Below, piece by piece: positions 24,727 through 33,605 of a DNA stretch of 60,172 nt (positions are counted from its first letter, which is position 1; each line of letters opens with the position of its first letter). The notes below the pieces were generated by a model. That model was not told the DNA's origin, made no database searches, and saw only the letters and a program-made list of their open reading frames with translations. This DNA is from an uncultured Campylobacter sp. (lineage in GTDB: Bacteria; Campylobacterota; Campylobacteria; Campylobacterales; Campylobacteraceae). The stretch is from NCBI RefSeq assembly GCF_938045345.1, contig NZ_CALIMS010000049.1:1-60172 (forward strand). The letters are read 5' to 3'. The position numbers and the translations under genes are program-made.

Positions 24727-25929
24727 CTAAGCTTCTATAGCGTAGGGGATTTTATCTTTCGCGCCGGCGCCAGCAAAGCCTTTGAGCCGCAGCAGGCAGC
24801 TGTCGCAAAGCCCGCACGCAGCGTCCTCGCGCTCGTAGCAGCTCCACGTAAGCTCTAGCGGCACGCCGATCTCAAGCGCTAGTGAGACGATCTGCGCCTT
24901 GCTAAGGTGCACGAGCGGGGTTTTGATGCGCGGATGAAAGTCGCGGCTCGTGCCCAGATCAAGCGCTCGCTCAAACGCGCCGATAAACTCCGCGCCGCAA
25001 TCGGGGTAGCCGCTGCTATCCTCCTGCACCACGCCGATGAAAATCGCGTCGCAGCGCTCCTTCTCGGCAAGGGCGGCGGCGATGCTCAAAAACACGCCGT
25101 TGCGAAACGGCACGTAGGTGCTCGGCAGATCCGAAAATACGCTCTTGCCGCTTGGCGGTAAAATTTTATCGCTTTGGCCCTGCGATGAAATTTTATTGTT
25201 TTGGCTTTGAGGTGAAATTTCACCCCCTGCGCGCTTTGATGAAATTTTATCGCCCTGCTGCGGCTCGGCTCCGCTTTGAAGTGAAATTTCACCTTCTTGA
25301 ACCAGAATTTTGCTGCCCTGCGATAAAATTTTGTCGTCGCGAGCTAAAATTTTACCGCCTTGCAGCGAAAGCTCATCATCCCCTAGTGGAATTTCACTCT
25401 CTTGCGTTAAAGTTTCACCGCTCTGCACGCAGCTGTCTCGCGCCGAATCTACGGCGAGCGGAGCGCCCGCGGGGCTCGTCATGAAATTTGACGCAGTAAA
25501 ATTTTGCCCGCCAGTCTCGGCATTAGTAGAATTTGCCGCAATAGAATTTTGCCCATCAAGTTCGGCGACGGAATTTGTCTTGGTAAAATTTTGCCCGTCT
25601 AGGCGAGCGCTCTTGGAATTTGCCGCGCTGTCAATTTCGGCGCCGGTAAAATTTACCGCGCCGCAAAGCTCTGCAGCACCCTTTCTGATCGGCAAGGTAC
25701 CGTCCGTAAGGGCACTGCCGCCGATTTGAGCGATAAAGCGAGCGTCCAAAACGAACCTCTTTGCGACCCCCAAATCGTCGCAAATTTTACCGAAGCACTC
25801 GCGCTCCTTGCCCATCGTGCGCTGATTGTAGTCAAAGTGCAGCGCCACGATCTCGTAACCTTCGCGCCTCGCGATATAGGCGCAGGTCGCGCTGTCCATG
25901 CCGCCGCTGATCACGCATAAAGCTCTCAT
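24727..25929 (-). CDS. queC: 7-cyano-7-deazaguanine synthase QueC with ~175-residue insertion
   Basis: QueC uses ATP and ammonia to make preQ0, the precursor of queuosine. The PP-loop ISGGMDSATCAY is at 7-18, the DLPSTYVPFRNG active-site segment at about 267-278, and the zinc ligands C364, C372, C375 and C378 close the protein. It has 400 residues, while relatives have about 220-235. The excess is a block at about 85-260, between the IGGSALTDG strand region and the conserved YVPFRNG. It is made of repeats such as DGQNF, DKIL and GEISLQ, encoded by an RAATTY array (about 17 hexamers in 500 bp). The frame is kept and all catalytic parts are present, so it is probably functional with a long loop. 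Confidence 0.92.
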   Translation of the reverse strand: MRALCVISGGMDSATCAYIARREGYEIVALHFDYNQRTMGKERECFGKICDDLGVAKRFVLDARFIAQIGGSALTDGTLPIRKGAAELCGAVNFTGAEIDSAANSKSARLDGQNFTKTNSVAELDGQNSIAANSTNAETGGQNFTASNFMTSPAGAPLAVDSARDSCVQSGETLTQESEIPLGDDELSLQGGKILARDDKILSQGSKILVQEGEISLQSGAEPQQGDKISSKRAGGEISPQSQNNKISSQGQSDKILPPSGKSVFSDLPSTYVPFRNGVFLSIAAALAEKERCDAIFIGVVQEDSSGYPDCGAEFIGAFERALDLGTSRDFHPRIKTPLVHLSKAQIVSLALEIGVPLELTWSCYEREDAACGLCDSCLLRLKGFAGAGAKDKIPYAIEA

Positions 25930-25950
25930 TTTCGTCCTTTTTTTGCTAAA

Positions 25951-25956
25951 ATTATA
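25951..25956 (-). promoter_or_regulatory. Possible -10 element for queC
   Basis: TATAAT on the minus strand lies 22 nt upstream of the queC ATG, in the 54-bp spacer it shares with the divergent ybeY. The leader would be very short. Confidence 0.4.
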
Positions 25957-25983
25957 CGAAAATTTTATAAAAGAGGGGTAAAA

Positions 25984-26613
25984 ATGATACTTTGCGAGCA
26001 GCCATATCCCGAAATTTTGGACGCTATCGCGACGGAGCTGGGCGGCGGGAGCGTCGAGCTAATTTTCGTGCGCGGCGAGGAGATGAGACAGCTAAACGCG
26101 CAAACGCGCGGCATCGATAAGGCGACCGACGTGCTTAGCTTCCCGCTCGATCCTGCGGCGTTTGCGAGCTTCGGCGAGGATTTGAGCGAAGAGAGCTCCG
26201 CGCATGAAAACAGCGGCGGCAAAATTCTAAACACCGCGAATTCTGCTAATGAAAATACAGACGCCGCGAATTCTGCGAGCAAAAATTCCAATACCATAAA
26301 TTCCAAAAATTCCGAGGGCAAAAGTTCTAGCGATGAAAATTTAAAGAATAAGAATTTTGACGGCGGGAATTTCGCCCCCGTGCTACTCGGCTCGGTCGTG
26401 ATAAATTTAGACCTCGTAGAGCTGAAAGCCGCGCAGCTGGGGCACGGCAGGGATGACGAGACGGCGCTACTTTTTACGCACGGCTTGCTGCACGTGCTAG
26501 GTTACGATCACGAGAGCGACGACGGGCAGATGCGCGCCAAAGAGTGCGAGATCATCGAGAAATTCCGCCTTCCAAAAAGCCTAATCGTACGAACGGAGAG
26601 AAACGAGGAGTAG
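25984..26613 (+). CDS. ybeY: Endoribonuclease YbeY with ~70-residue insertion
   Basis: This zinc-dependent single-strand endoribonuclease is needed for 16S rRNA 3'-end maturation and ribosome quality control. The metal motif HGLLHVLGYDH (H166, H170, H176) and the preceding GSVVINLDLV strand are intact, and the N-terminal RGIDKATDVLSFPLD is conserved. It has 209 residues instead of about 140. The excess is at about 57-130, between LSFPLD and the GSVVIN strand, and is a low-complexity Asn/Ser/Lys/Glu run with many NS pairs. It is encoded by nine RAATTY hexamers in 160 bp. GAGGGG precedes ATG 25984. Confidence 0.93.
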   Translation: MILCEQPYPEILDAIATELGGGSVELIFVRGEEMRQLNAQTRGIDKATDVLSFPLDPAAFASFGEDLSEESSAHENSGGKILNTANSANENTDAANSASKNSNTINSKNSEGKSSSDENLKNKNFDGGNFAPVLLGSVVINLDLVELKAAQLGHGRDDETALLFTHGLLHVLGYDHESDDGQMRAKECEIIEKFRLPKSLIVRTERNEE

Positions 26614-26683
26614 GCGCTGTATATTGAAAAACGGCAAGCTAAATCTATAACGTATAAATTCTACTAAATGAGGATTATAAAAT

Positions 26684-26720
26684 ATAAATTCAGCGAGAAT
26701 ATTAATCTCGCTGAATTTAT
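26684..26720. terminator. Bidirectional terminator between ybeY and the RTX gene
   Basis: Perfect inverted repeat with 15-bp arms (26684-26698 and 26706-26720) and a 7-nt loop, A/T-rich at the ends with a GCGAGA core. It lies between the convergent ybeY and RTX genes and can serve both strands. Confidence 0.8.
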
Positions 26721-26777
26721 TAAGATCTGCCCAAATTTATACTCGTTTGTCATAACCATTCGCACTATGCAAATAAG

Positions 26778-29423
26778 CTAGCTCATATAAATTTGAATAT
26801 TATCTTTTTGTGCATTATTTGACATAAATTCTAGTGCTTGCGAATTATCGGCGTACGAATTTAACTGCTCGATAATTTTATTTACTGTATCTTGCGGCAC
26901 AAAATAATCGTTTTTCAAGGAACTTGCTTGTTTAAGCCCACCGGTGTATTCGCCCGCACGAACAACATCTTCGATCTGTTTATAACTCATCTGCGTGCCA
27001 TCTGCAAATTTAATATTTTCAAGCCTGTGGTTATATCCTAAGCTTCGCTTGAAATGATCCTTTATTGTGATTTGATCGCTTCCTTCTTTAAATTTCAAGA
27101 TCAAATCATTTTTCTCTTTAGATAATTCAAGTTCGTTCTTATTTATATTTTTTAATATCAGCGTATCGTTTCCACTGCAATCGCTAATAACATCCTTGCC
27201 GTCTCCCTTGCGAAATACGTATTTATCATTACCCAGGCCGCCGTCTAAATAATCATCACCTTTTCCACCGATGAGCGTATCGTGCCCGAGACCTCCGTAA
27301 ATTTTATCGTTCAAATTTGATCCCACTAGCGCATCGCTTCTTACACCGCCTTTTATCGTCGTAGCGGTTTCATCATCAGCTTTGAAAAATACCTTTTTCA
27401 GTAAAGCTTTTAGCTTATTCTCGCCTTTATTTGCAAATTTAATGACTTCCTTATTGCTTTGAAGCGCAGTTAGCTCTTTGATCTCTTCATAGCCCAACGT
27501 TACATCTTTAAATTTGATCTGCGATATCTTCTCTTCATCTGAATAAAAATCTCTTATAGTGACCGCGTCAAATTTTGACCTATTTACGACGACATCATTT
27601 TTATTTTGTCTAAAAACGACATCTTTTAAACTGAAGGCGGACATATCTATGATATTTTTATCTTTATTTTCCTTGTTAGTTTCTATTATCGTATCTTTGC
27701 CGAAATTTTCTTCAAAAACATAGGTATCGCTTCCTTCTCTTCCTTCTAATACATCATCCCCGCCCTTGCCGTTTATGATATTGTTTTTCTCATTGCCGAC
27801 AATGGTTTCATTTTTGGAAGTACCTGTATTCATAGCGTCAAAAAGAGCATCCGCCACGGATGTATAGCCCGAGTTTGTCATATTTACATAGCCGCCGCCG
27901 GTGGATTCGGCTAATTCTTTAAATTCCGCCGCCACATCTTCACCACCGCCCGTTTGAATCGTAAAGACCTGAATATTATTTAAATCACTGTGATTATTGC
28001 CATAAAGCGCGTTTGCTGCGCTTAAACTTCTTGCTACCGCTCTTGGTTTATTGGGCAAAAGCGCCACCATTGCTTTAGATTTGAACTCATTGTCCTTCGC
28101 GGGAGCATCGCCAAAAACGAAAATTCTTTTTACGGAGTATTCGCTCCAATTTGAATTTGCGGCATTATAAATCCCATGCCAAGTCATCTCCGGCGTATCG
28201 CCTCCGCCATCTGCGTAAAGTGAGTTTATAGCAGACATTATCGCGTTTTGATCATTCGTGAGATTGGTAAAAGTTTGAACGCCCGGATCGTTATAGCCAA
28301 ATACTCCTACCTTGGTATTTTTATCTCTAGCAAAGGCGGTTTTTATGATCTCTTTTGCTTGGGATTTTACCGAGCTTATCGCCCCACCCATGGAGCCCGT
28401 AGTATCGCTAAGTATGGCGAATTCATTCGACTGCTCTTTTTGCAAATTTATCTCTAACTCGTTATTGTCGAAATCGTTTATCTTTAGACCATTCGCGCTC
28501 AATACCTTCATGGAAGTATTGTACTCATAAGTTATAGAATCGTCATTACTTTTATAAATTTCGATATTTCCGTGCGATTGCTCTTTTATAAACCTTCCGC
28601 CTTTTAGTTTAGTCTCGCTCAAATATACTTTGCCGCTGCCATCGGAATCGTTTATCGTGTCATTCTCATCCGCATGATATATATCATAGCCGTTACCGCC
28701 ATCGAAAACATCAATACTATTATTTCCACCTACTAATATATCATCACCATTCCCTCCATATAAAAAATTCTTTTTACCACCTACCGCTTGTATAGTATCA
28801 TTACCTTCATTACCATATAAGTATTGATTTAAATTATTACCTATAATGGTATCTTTTCCGTCTCCGCCATAAACCACATCAGTATTATTTTTACTCTGTA
28901 GATCATCGTCGTCATAATTACTTCCATACAATACGTTATAATCTTTTTCTAGAAAATCATATTTCCACCCATCTATTGTTTTAAATAAAAATCTATATAA
29001 CGACCTATCTACATTCATCATATTGGCTGTAGGAATTAAATTGCCTTGGAAATCAATAGGATTTAAATCCGCTAAATTTAATGCTTTCCATACGAAATCT
29101 ATACAACTATTAGACAATACGTTATAATCATTATCTCCAAAACCATATTCTATCGCAATATGTTTTTGACCAAAATTTTTTAAAATATCATATTGGGTTT
29201 TATTAATAATGATGGTACCCGTATAATACGTGCTTTGGTAGCCATTATTATCCCATTCAGTTACCCCTCCAGGTGCATACCCATATGATTTTTCAGTACT
29301 TCCATCTGAAATAGAGTACCACATATGACCTGCCAATGAGCCATGAGGTCTCTCGTAGTTCGGATCCTGCGGAATATAAATAGTTCCTTTCTCTGCAATC
29401 TTTATGGTTAATCTATAGGTCAT
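26778..29423 (-). CDS. Large RTX protein with von Willebrand A domain and possible permuted NlpC/P60-like head
   Basis: This 881-residue protein has no signal peptide, as expected for type I secretion. Residues 1-150 carry H33 (GHMWYSI) and later C107 (NSCIDFVWKAL). That His-before-Cys order, with the N-x-C-x-x-F pattern, is typical of permuted papain-like/NlpC-P60 hydrolases. Glycine-rich calcium-binding nonapeptides (GGDGKDTIIG, YGGNGDDIL) lie at about 178-262. A von Willebrand A domain at ~330-530 has the metal-site motif D339-T-T-G-S and GGGDTPE. Further RTX blocks lie at ~545-575 and ~700-760, with a C-terminal secretion region to 881. AAGGAG precedes ATG 29423. No type I secretion genes are in the window. 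The target is unknown: adhesin and antibacterial hydrolase are both possible. Confidence 0.85.
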   Translation of the reverse strand: MTYRLTIKIAEKGTIYIPQDPNYERPHGSLAGHMWYSISDGSTEKSYGYAPGGVTEWDNNGYQSTYYTGTIIINKTQYDILKNFGQKHIAIEYGFGDNDYNVLSNSCIDFVWKALNLADLNPIDFQGNLIPTANMMNVDRSLYRFLFKTIDGWKYDFLEKDYNVLYGSNYDDDDLQSKNNTDVVYGGDGKDTIIGNNLNQYLYGNEGNDTIQAVGGKKNFLYGGNGDDILVGGNNSIDVFDGGNGYDIYHADENDTINDSDGSGKVYLSETKLKGGRFIKEQSHGNIEIYKSNDDSITYEYNTSMKVLSANGLKINDFDNNELEINLQKEQSNEFAILSDTTGSMGGAISSVKSQAKEIIKTAFARDKNTKVGVFGYNDPGVQTFTNLTNDQNAIMSAINSLYADGGGDTPEMTWHGIYNAANSNWSEYSVKRIFVFGDAPAKDNEFKSKAMVALLPNKPRAVARSLSAANALYGNNHSDLNNIQVFTIQTGGGEDVAAEFKELAESTGGGYVNMTNSGYTSVADALFDAMNTGTSKNETIVGNEKNNIINGKGGDDVLEGREGSDTYVFEENFGKDTIIETNKENKDKNIIDMSAFSLKDVVFRQNKNDVVVNRSKFDAVTIRDFYSDEEKISQIKFKDVTLGYEEIKELTALQSNKEVIKFANKGENKLKALLKKVFFKADDETATTIKGGVRSDALVGSNLNDKIYGGLGHDTLIGGKGDDYLDGGLGNDKYVFRKGDGKDVISDCSGNDTLILKNINKNELELSKEKNDLILKFKEGSDQITIKDHFKRSLGYNHRLENIKFADGTQMSYKQIEDVVRAGEYTGGLKQASSLKNDYFVPQDTVNKIIEQLNSYADNSQALEFMSNNAQKDNIQIYMS

Positions 29424-29436
29424 TTTATTCTCCTTG

Positions 29437-30051
29437 TTAATATTTAAGGCCGCTATCTTTCGTAGTAAAATAAATTTTTACATTCGAAAAAATAGGCAAA
29501 TCTTGTAAATTCTCTAGTTCTACCTTATACATACCTTTTTGTAAGGGCGTGCAGGCGATCGTCGCACTATATGCGTCATAGTGTTTCTCGCCCCTATAAA
29601 TACTCGTTTGCATATACGCGGGGCGTAAATTCCTCACCTCTGCAAACACGGGTTTTAACTTATAATAAAAATACTCCTTTCCGCGTCCAAATTTATTCGG
29701 CTCATTATCTATTTTGTATATCTTTAGACTTAGCGGTATTTTGGTACCGCGCAGCAGCGTTTCGTTCACGTCGTATTCCCCTCCTATATACGTATTTGCG
29801 AACTCATCATCCAAGAGCTTCATATCTCTATCGTAATCGTATGAGACAAAATCCAAAGTAAAATATCTACAAATTTTATCATCTTTGTTATTTATATATA
29901 ATTCCGCTTTATTGCCGGCTTTAGTTAAATTTATATCGGTAAATTCCATAGGAATGCGCGGCTTAATTATCAAATAATTTATAAGCTCCTCCGCCACATA
30001 ACAAAACAAAATAGACGCTGCTATTATAAAAATAAATTTTAATACTCTCAT
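29437..30051 (-). CDS. Membrane-anchored periplasmic protein, possible immunity partner
   Basis: This 204-residue protein has an N-terminal signal-anchor helix (LKFIFIIAASILFCYVAEELI) and then a ~175-residue periplasmic beta-rich domain beginning PMEFTDINLTKAGNKAELYI. The pattern recalls small periplasmic DUF5625-like proteins, but the match is from memory and weak. It lies 13 bp upstream of the RTX gene on the same strand, with low G+C, so the two are very likely co-transcribed. A periplasmic domain next to a secreted putative cell-wall hydrolase fits an immunity protein; that is inference. It may instead assist folding or display of the RTX product. Confidence 0.8.
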   Translation of the reverse strand: MRVLKFIFIIAASILFCYVAEELINYLIIKPRIPMEFTDINLTKAGNKAELYINNKDDKICRYFTLDFVSYDYDRDMKLLDDEFANTYIGGEYDVNETLLRGTKIPLSLKIYKIDNEPNKFGRGKEYFYYKLKPVFAEVRNLRPAYMQTSIYRGEKHYDAYSATIACTPLQKGMYKVELENLQDLPIFSNVKIYFTTKDSGLKY

Positions 30052-30110
30052 ATTGCTCCATTTATAGGCATTTTAGCGGATTTATCCTTTCGCTTTAAGC
30101 ATAATAGATT

Positions 30111-30659
30111 TTATTCACATTCATGAATGTATGGATCTTTTAGGGTAAATTCACCGTAATTTCCCAACCAAAATTTTGCATACTCAAAATTATCAATCGC
30201 AAATGTCGCATGGTGCTCGCTGTATACCCTGCGCGATCTGCATTTTTTGCCTTTGTAATCATAGTGATCTGATAGCTTTTTATAAAACTCGATGCTTTCG
30301 TTATCAAAGTCGTAGCCCAGCGCGATATCTTGATTTCGCCCGTCGTAAAAATGGATATAGTCGAAATCGAGGTTGTAATAAACCTTGCAATAACCATTTT
30401 CGCCGTTTATTATGGCATCGCTGCAATATTTTTCTAGTTTTAATTTCTCTTTTTCAAACTCATGCCTTAGCTTGGTTTGCTCAGACGGGTCTAAATTTTG
30501 TGTTTTCTCAGTAAAAAATTTCTCTTCATACCTAAGCGCCTTCTGCAATAAAATAGCCGCATATTCGGCTTTTTTGGAATAAAAATATAGAAAATAAGAG
30601 GCGTATAATATAAAGATGAAACCTGCGAAAATCATAAAATTTCTAAGTAGTTTTTTCAA
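30111..30659 (-). CDS. Membrane-anchored protein of unknown function, second gene of the RTX operon
   Basis: This 182-residue protein has one N-terminal helix (FMIFAGFIFILYASYFLYFY) and a periplasmic domain. The first part is a charged coiled-coil-like segment (about 55-85). Later come Tyr/Asp-rich blocks and four cysteines that could pair in the periplasm. The start TTG 30659 is preferred because AAGGA lies 6 nt upstream; a TTG at 30692 is also in frame but has no ribosome site. It reads in the same direction as the 204-aa gene and the RTX gene, 59 bp before the former. Base composition is AT-rich like those two. No family recognised; possible immunity or accessory protein. Confidence 0.72.
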   Translation of the reverse strand: MKKLLRNFMIFAGFIFILYASYFLYFYSKKAEYAAILLQKALRYEEKFFTEKTQNLDPSEQTKLRHEFEKEKLKLEKYCSDAIINGENGYCKVYYNLDFDYIHFYDGRNQDIALGYDFDNESIEFYKKLSDHYDYKGKKCRSRRVYSEHHATFAIDNFEYAKFWLGNYGEFTLKDPYIHECE

Positions 30660-30796
30660 ATCGTTTCCTTCTTTGATTATACAAGGTAGCAAGACCTACC
30701 GCTGCCAAAATCTATTTTCTTACCTCAATTCATCGCCTCGTTGCGTAAAATTTTGCGGGTAAGGCTTATGTCGATAAAATTTTATAAATCGCACGT

Positions 30797-33601
30797 TTAG
30801 CCGAAGTTTACGGGATCCATATCGATCTCGACGGGCAGATGCTCAAGCGTGTGCGCAGCATTGATGAGCGGCACGTGCGAGCTAGCGCGCAGCAGAATTT
30901 CAAAGCGAAATTTCGACGCGATATAGGCGATGCCCGCCTTGCCGTAGCCGATGATCTCAAAGCTCTCGCTCGCTTTCTCTTTCAAATACTGCGCGGAATT
31001 TTCGGCAGTATTTTCGGCCGCTAAATTTATAAAATTTTGCGCGGTGCCGTTTCTTTCGGGCTTTAAATTTACGCTGTCCGCGCCTGCGTCGCAAGCTGAA
31101 ATTTGCGCGGCATTTTTTAAATTTGAAGCGTTTTGGCGGTTTAAATTTACATCGCCCCCGCACAGATCCGAGCTTTGAAATTTAGAATTTGGCATCTGTT
31201 TACCGCCCTGCTGCACAGAATTTTGCAAATTTAAAGCGCTTAAATTTGCTTGCCTCGCGTCCAGCCCGTCATGCGATGCAGACGTGCTACTTTCCGCCTG
31301 TTTGTGGCGCAAAAGTTCAAGCGTGGCGCTCATTATCTCGCCCGCCGCCTTTTCGTTTTTATGCGAGATCAGTACGCGCAAAAGCCGCATATACGGTGGA
31401 TAGAGCCCCTCGCGAAACTCCGCTTCGTCGCGCAAAAAATCGTCGTAGTTTTCGATATAATCCCTAAAAAAGCCGCTTTGGCGCGTCTGTATGACGACCC
31501 TGCCCTGCCCCGAGCGACCCGCGCGGCCAGCCACCTGCATCGCAAGCGCTAGCGTCTTCTCGCGCGCCCTAAAATCGGGATAGCTCAGATGCTCGTCGAT
31601 TCCCATTATCACCGCAAGATCGACGCCATGGTAATCGTGCCCCTTGCTAAGCATCTGCGTGCCTACCAGAATGTCGATTTTATGGGCGTTGAAGTTGTTT
31701 AGCAGCGCCTCAAGCTTGCGCTGCGTGGTGATCTCGTCGCGATCAAATTTTGCGATGCGGGCACTTGGGAAACGCGCCGTAAGCTGTGCCGCGAGCTCGC
31801 CCGTACCGATCTTGCGCGCCTGCATCACCTCGCCGCCGCAGTTTTCGCAAGACGCCTTGTAAAACGTGCTAAAGCCGCAGTAATGGCACTTTAGCGCCGC
31901 AGCGTCCGCGTGGTAGCTCATCCCGACGGCGCAAAACGGGCAGCGCACGATCTGCCCGCAGTTTTCGCAGACCATATATTTGTAGTTCGCGCGCGTGGGC
32001 AAAAACACGACCGCCTGCTTGCCGGCTTCGAGGCTGCGCCCGATCTCGGTTAAAATTTTGGAGCTCAGCGCCGTCTCGCTCTCGTCAAAAATAAAGCGCT
32101 TGGCGCTGCTAAAGTAGGTGCCGCGCAGGCGGAAGTGCGGCTGCTTCGCGTAGGTGCTAAGCGCGGGCGTCGCGGAGCCCAAAACCACGCGGATGCCGAG
32201 CTTCTTGCCGACGAAAATCGCGGCGTCGCGGGCATTTAGGCGCGGCGCGGCGGCGGATTTGTAGCTGTCGTCGTGCTCCTCGTCCACGACGATGAGACCT
32301 AGATCGCTAAAGGGCAAAAACAGCGCGGAGCGGGCGCCCGCGATGAGCCGAATCTCGCCTACGTTAAATTTCGCTAAAATTTCGCGCTTTTTTTTGGGCG
32401 AAATTTTGGAGTGCCAGACGCCGAGTCGCTCGCCGAAATAGCTCTGCAGCCGCTTCGTCATCTGCGGCGTAAGCGAAATCTCGGGCATCAAAAACAGAGC
32501 CTGTTTGCCCGCAGCGAGCGCCTGCGCGATCAGCGCGATATAAATTTCGCTCTTGCCGCTGCCCGTATCGCCGAAAATCAGCGATGTCTCGTTAGCTTCG
32601 GCAAATTTACGCGCTTGCTCCTGCGCGGGGGTGAGGTTTGGAATTTTACCTATTTGAAGCGGAGATAGCGACGGCGGGGCGGGGCTTTGCGCCGCGGCGT
32701 CGGAATTTTGAATTGAGATGGAATTTTGCGCTGAAGTAGGATTTTGAATCGAAATGGAATTCTCTCTCTCGGTAAAATCCCGCTCTTGGATCGAATTTTG
32801 CGCGATAGCGAAATTTTGTTTGTGTGCCGAACTCGGCGCGGTAACAAAATTTATGGCGGTCTTCATGGCGGCAGAATTTTGAATCAATGCGAAATTTTGA
32901 ATTGAGGCGGAATTTAGTTCATTGACAAAGCCCTGCTCTTGGATAGAATTCTGCGCAGGGGCGGAATTTGACGCCAAATTTTGCGAGATAGAATTTGGCG
33001 CCCGCTTTAAATTTTGCTTTTGCATGGAATTTGGCGTGATGACGGAATTTATGACGGTAACAGAATTTTCTGCGGTAGTAGAATTCCTCCTCAATTCAGA
33101 ATTTTGAATTGAGGCGGAATTGTGTGTGGCATTAAAATTCCCATCGAGCGTAGAATTTTGTGTGGTGATGGAATCCTGCTCGAAAATAAAATTTTGTTCG
33201 CGGGTAGAAGCTTGTTTGCAAGCGGAGACCAACTCACTAACGGGAATTTGCTCGCAAGCGCAATTCCGCTCGGTCGTAGGATCCTCCTGCGAATTCCGCA
33301 AATTCTGCGTCGTCTCACTTGAAGGCTCAAAGATCCCGAATGCAACGCCCTTTTCGCAAACATAATAATGCGCTATAAAATTTGCTAGTATAATTTGAAA
33401 CTGCGTAAATTTAAGCTGCGAAATCTCTAAAATTTTCTTAGTTTTGAAGCTCGGCTTTGCAACCTCGCGCAGAATTACGGCGGATTTGATACTTGATTTT
33501 ATGGGAACGGATACGATTTGATAAGCTGGGATTTTAAAATTTAAACTATAAGTAAGCGGCTTTAGGCTGGCGCCCAAAACCGCAACTTCATAATAGAGCA
33601 T
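30797..33601 (-). CDS. priA: Primosomal helicase PriA with two low-complexity insertions
   Basis: PriA is the 3'-to-5' superfamily 2 helicase that restarts collapsed replication forks. Walker A GDTGSGKSE (about 344-352), the DEEH box in VVDEEHDDSYK, the zinc ligands in CENCGQIVRCPFC, CHYCGF and CENCGG, and the GTQMLSKGHDY and QVAGRAGRSGQGRV motifs are all present. The protein has 934 residues, against about 610-730 for relatives. One insertion at ~97-312 separates the DNA-binding head from the helicase core and reads as repeats of QNS and xNS units (about 26 RAATTY hexamers in 680 bp). A second at ~770-875 lies near the C-terminus. The frame is maintained throughout. It ends with a conserved C-terminal domain (IDMDPVNF). 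Confidence 0.94.
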   Translation of the reverse strand: MLYYEVAVLGASLKPLTYSLNFKIPAYQIVSVPIKSSIKSAVILREVAKPSFKTKKILEISQLKFTQFQIILANFIAHYYVCEKGVAFGIFEPSSETTQNLRNSQEDPTTERNCACEQIPVSELVSACKQASTREQNFIFEQDSITTQNSTLDGNFNATHNSASIQNSELRRNSTTAENSVTVINSVITPNSMQKQNLKRAPNSISQNLASNSAPAQNSIQEQGFVNELNSASIQNFALIQNSAAMKTAINFVTAPSSAHKQNFAIAQNSIQERDFTERENSISIQNPTSAQNSISIQNSDAAAQSPAPPSLSPLQIGKIPNLTPAQEQARKFAEANETSLIFGDTGSGKSEIYIALIAQALAAGKQALFLMPEISLTPQMTKRLQSYFGERLGVWHSKISPKKKREILAKFNVGEIRLIAGARSALFLPFSDLGLIVVDEEHDDSYKSAAAPRLNARDAAIFVGKKLGIRVVLGSATPALSTYAKQPHFRLRGTYFSSAKRFIFDESETALSSKILTEIGRSLEAGKQAVVFLPTRANYKYMVCENCGQIVRCPFCAVGMSYHADAAALKCHYCGFSTFYKASCENCGGEVMQARKIGTGELAAQLTARFPSARIAKFDRDEITTQRKLEALLNNFNAHKIDILVGTQMLSKGHDYHGVDLAVIMGIDEHLSYPDFRAREKTLALAMQVAGRAGRSGQGRVVIQTRQSGFFRDYIENYDDFLRDEAEFREGLYPPYMRLLRVLISHKNEKAAGEIMSATLELLRHKQAESSTSASHDGLDARQANLSALNLQNSVQQGGKQMPNSKFQSSDLCGGDVNLNRQNASNLKNAAQISACDAGADSVNLKPERNGTAQNFINLAAENTAENSAQYLKEKASESFEIIGYGKAGIAYIASKFRFEILLRASSHVPLINAAHTLEHLPVEIDMDPVNFG

Positions 33602-33605
33602 TTAG

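Noticed and set aside
25310..25729. Long plus-strand frame opposite queC
   Set aside because: It is the antisense shadow of the repeat insertion; queC has the conserved motifs and ribosome site.
32641..33320. The regular repeat spacing could suggest a CRISPR array
   Set aside because: Repeats are only six bases long, variable in spacing, lie inside an open coding frame, and no cas genes are present.
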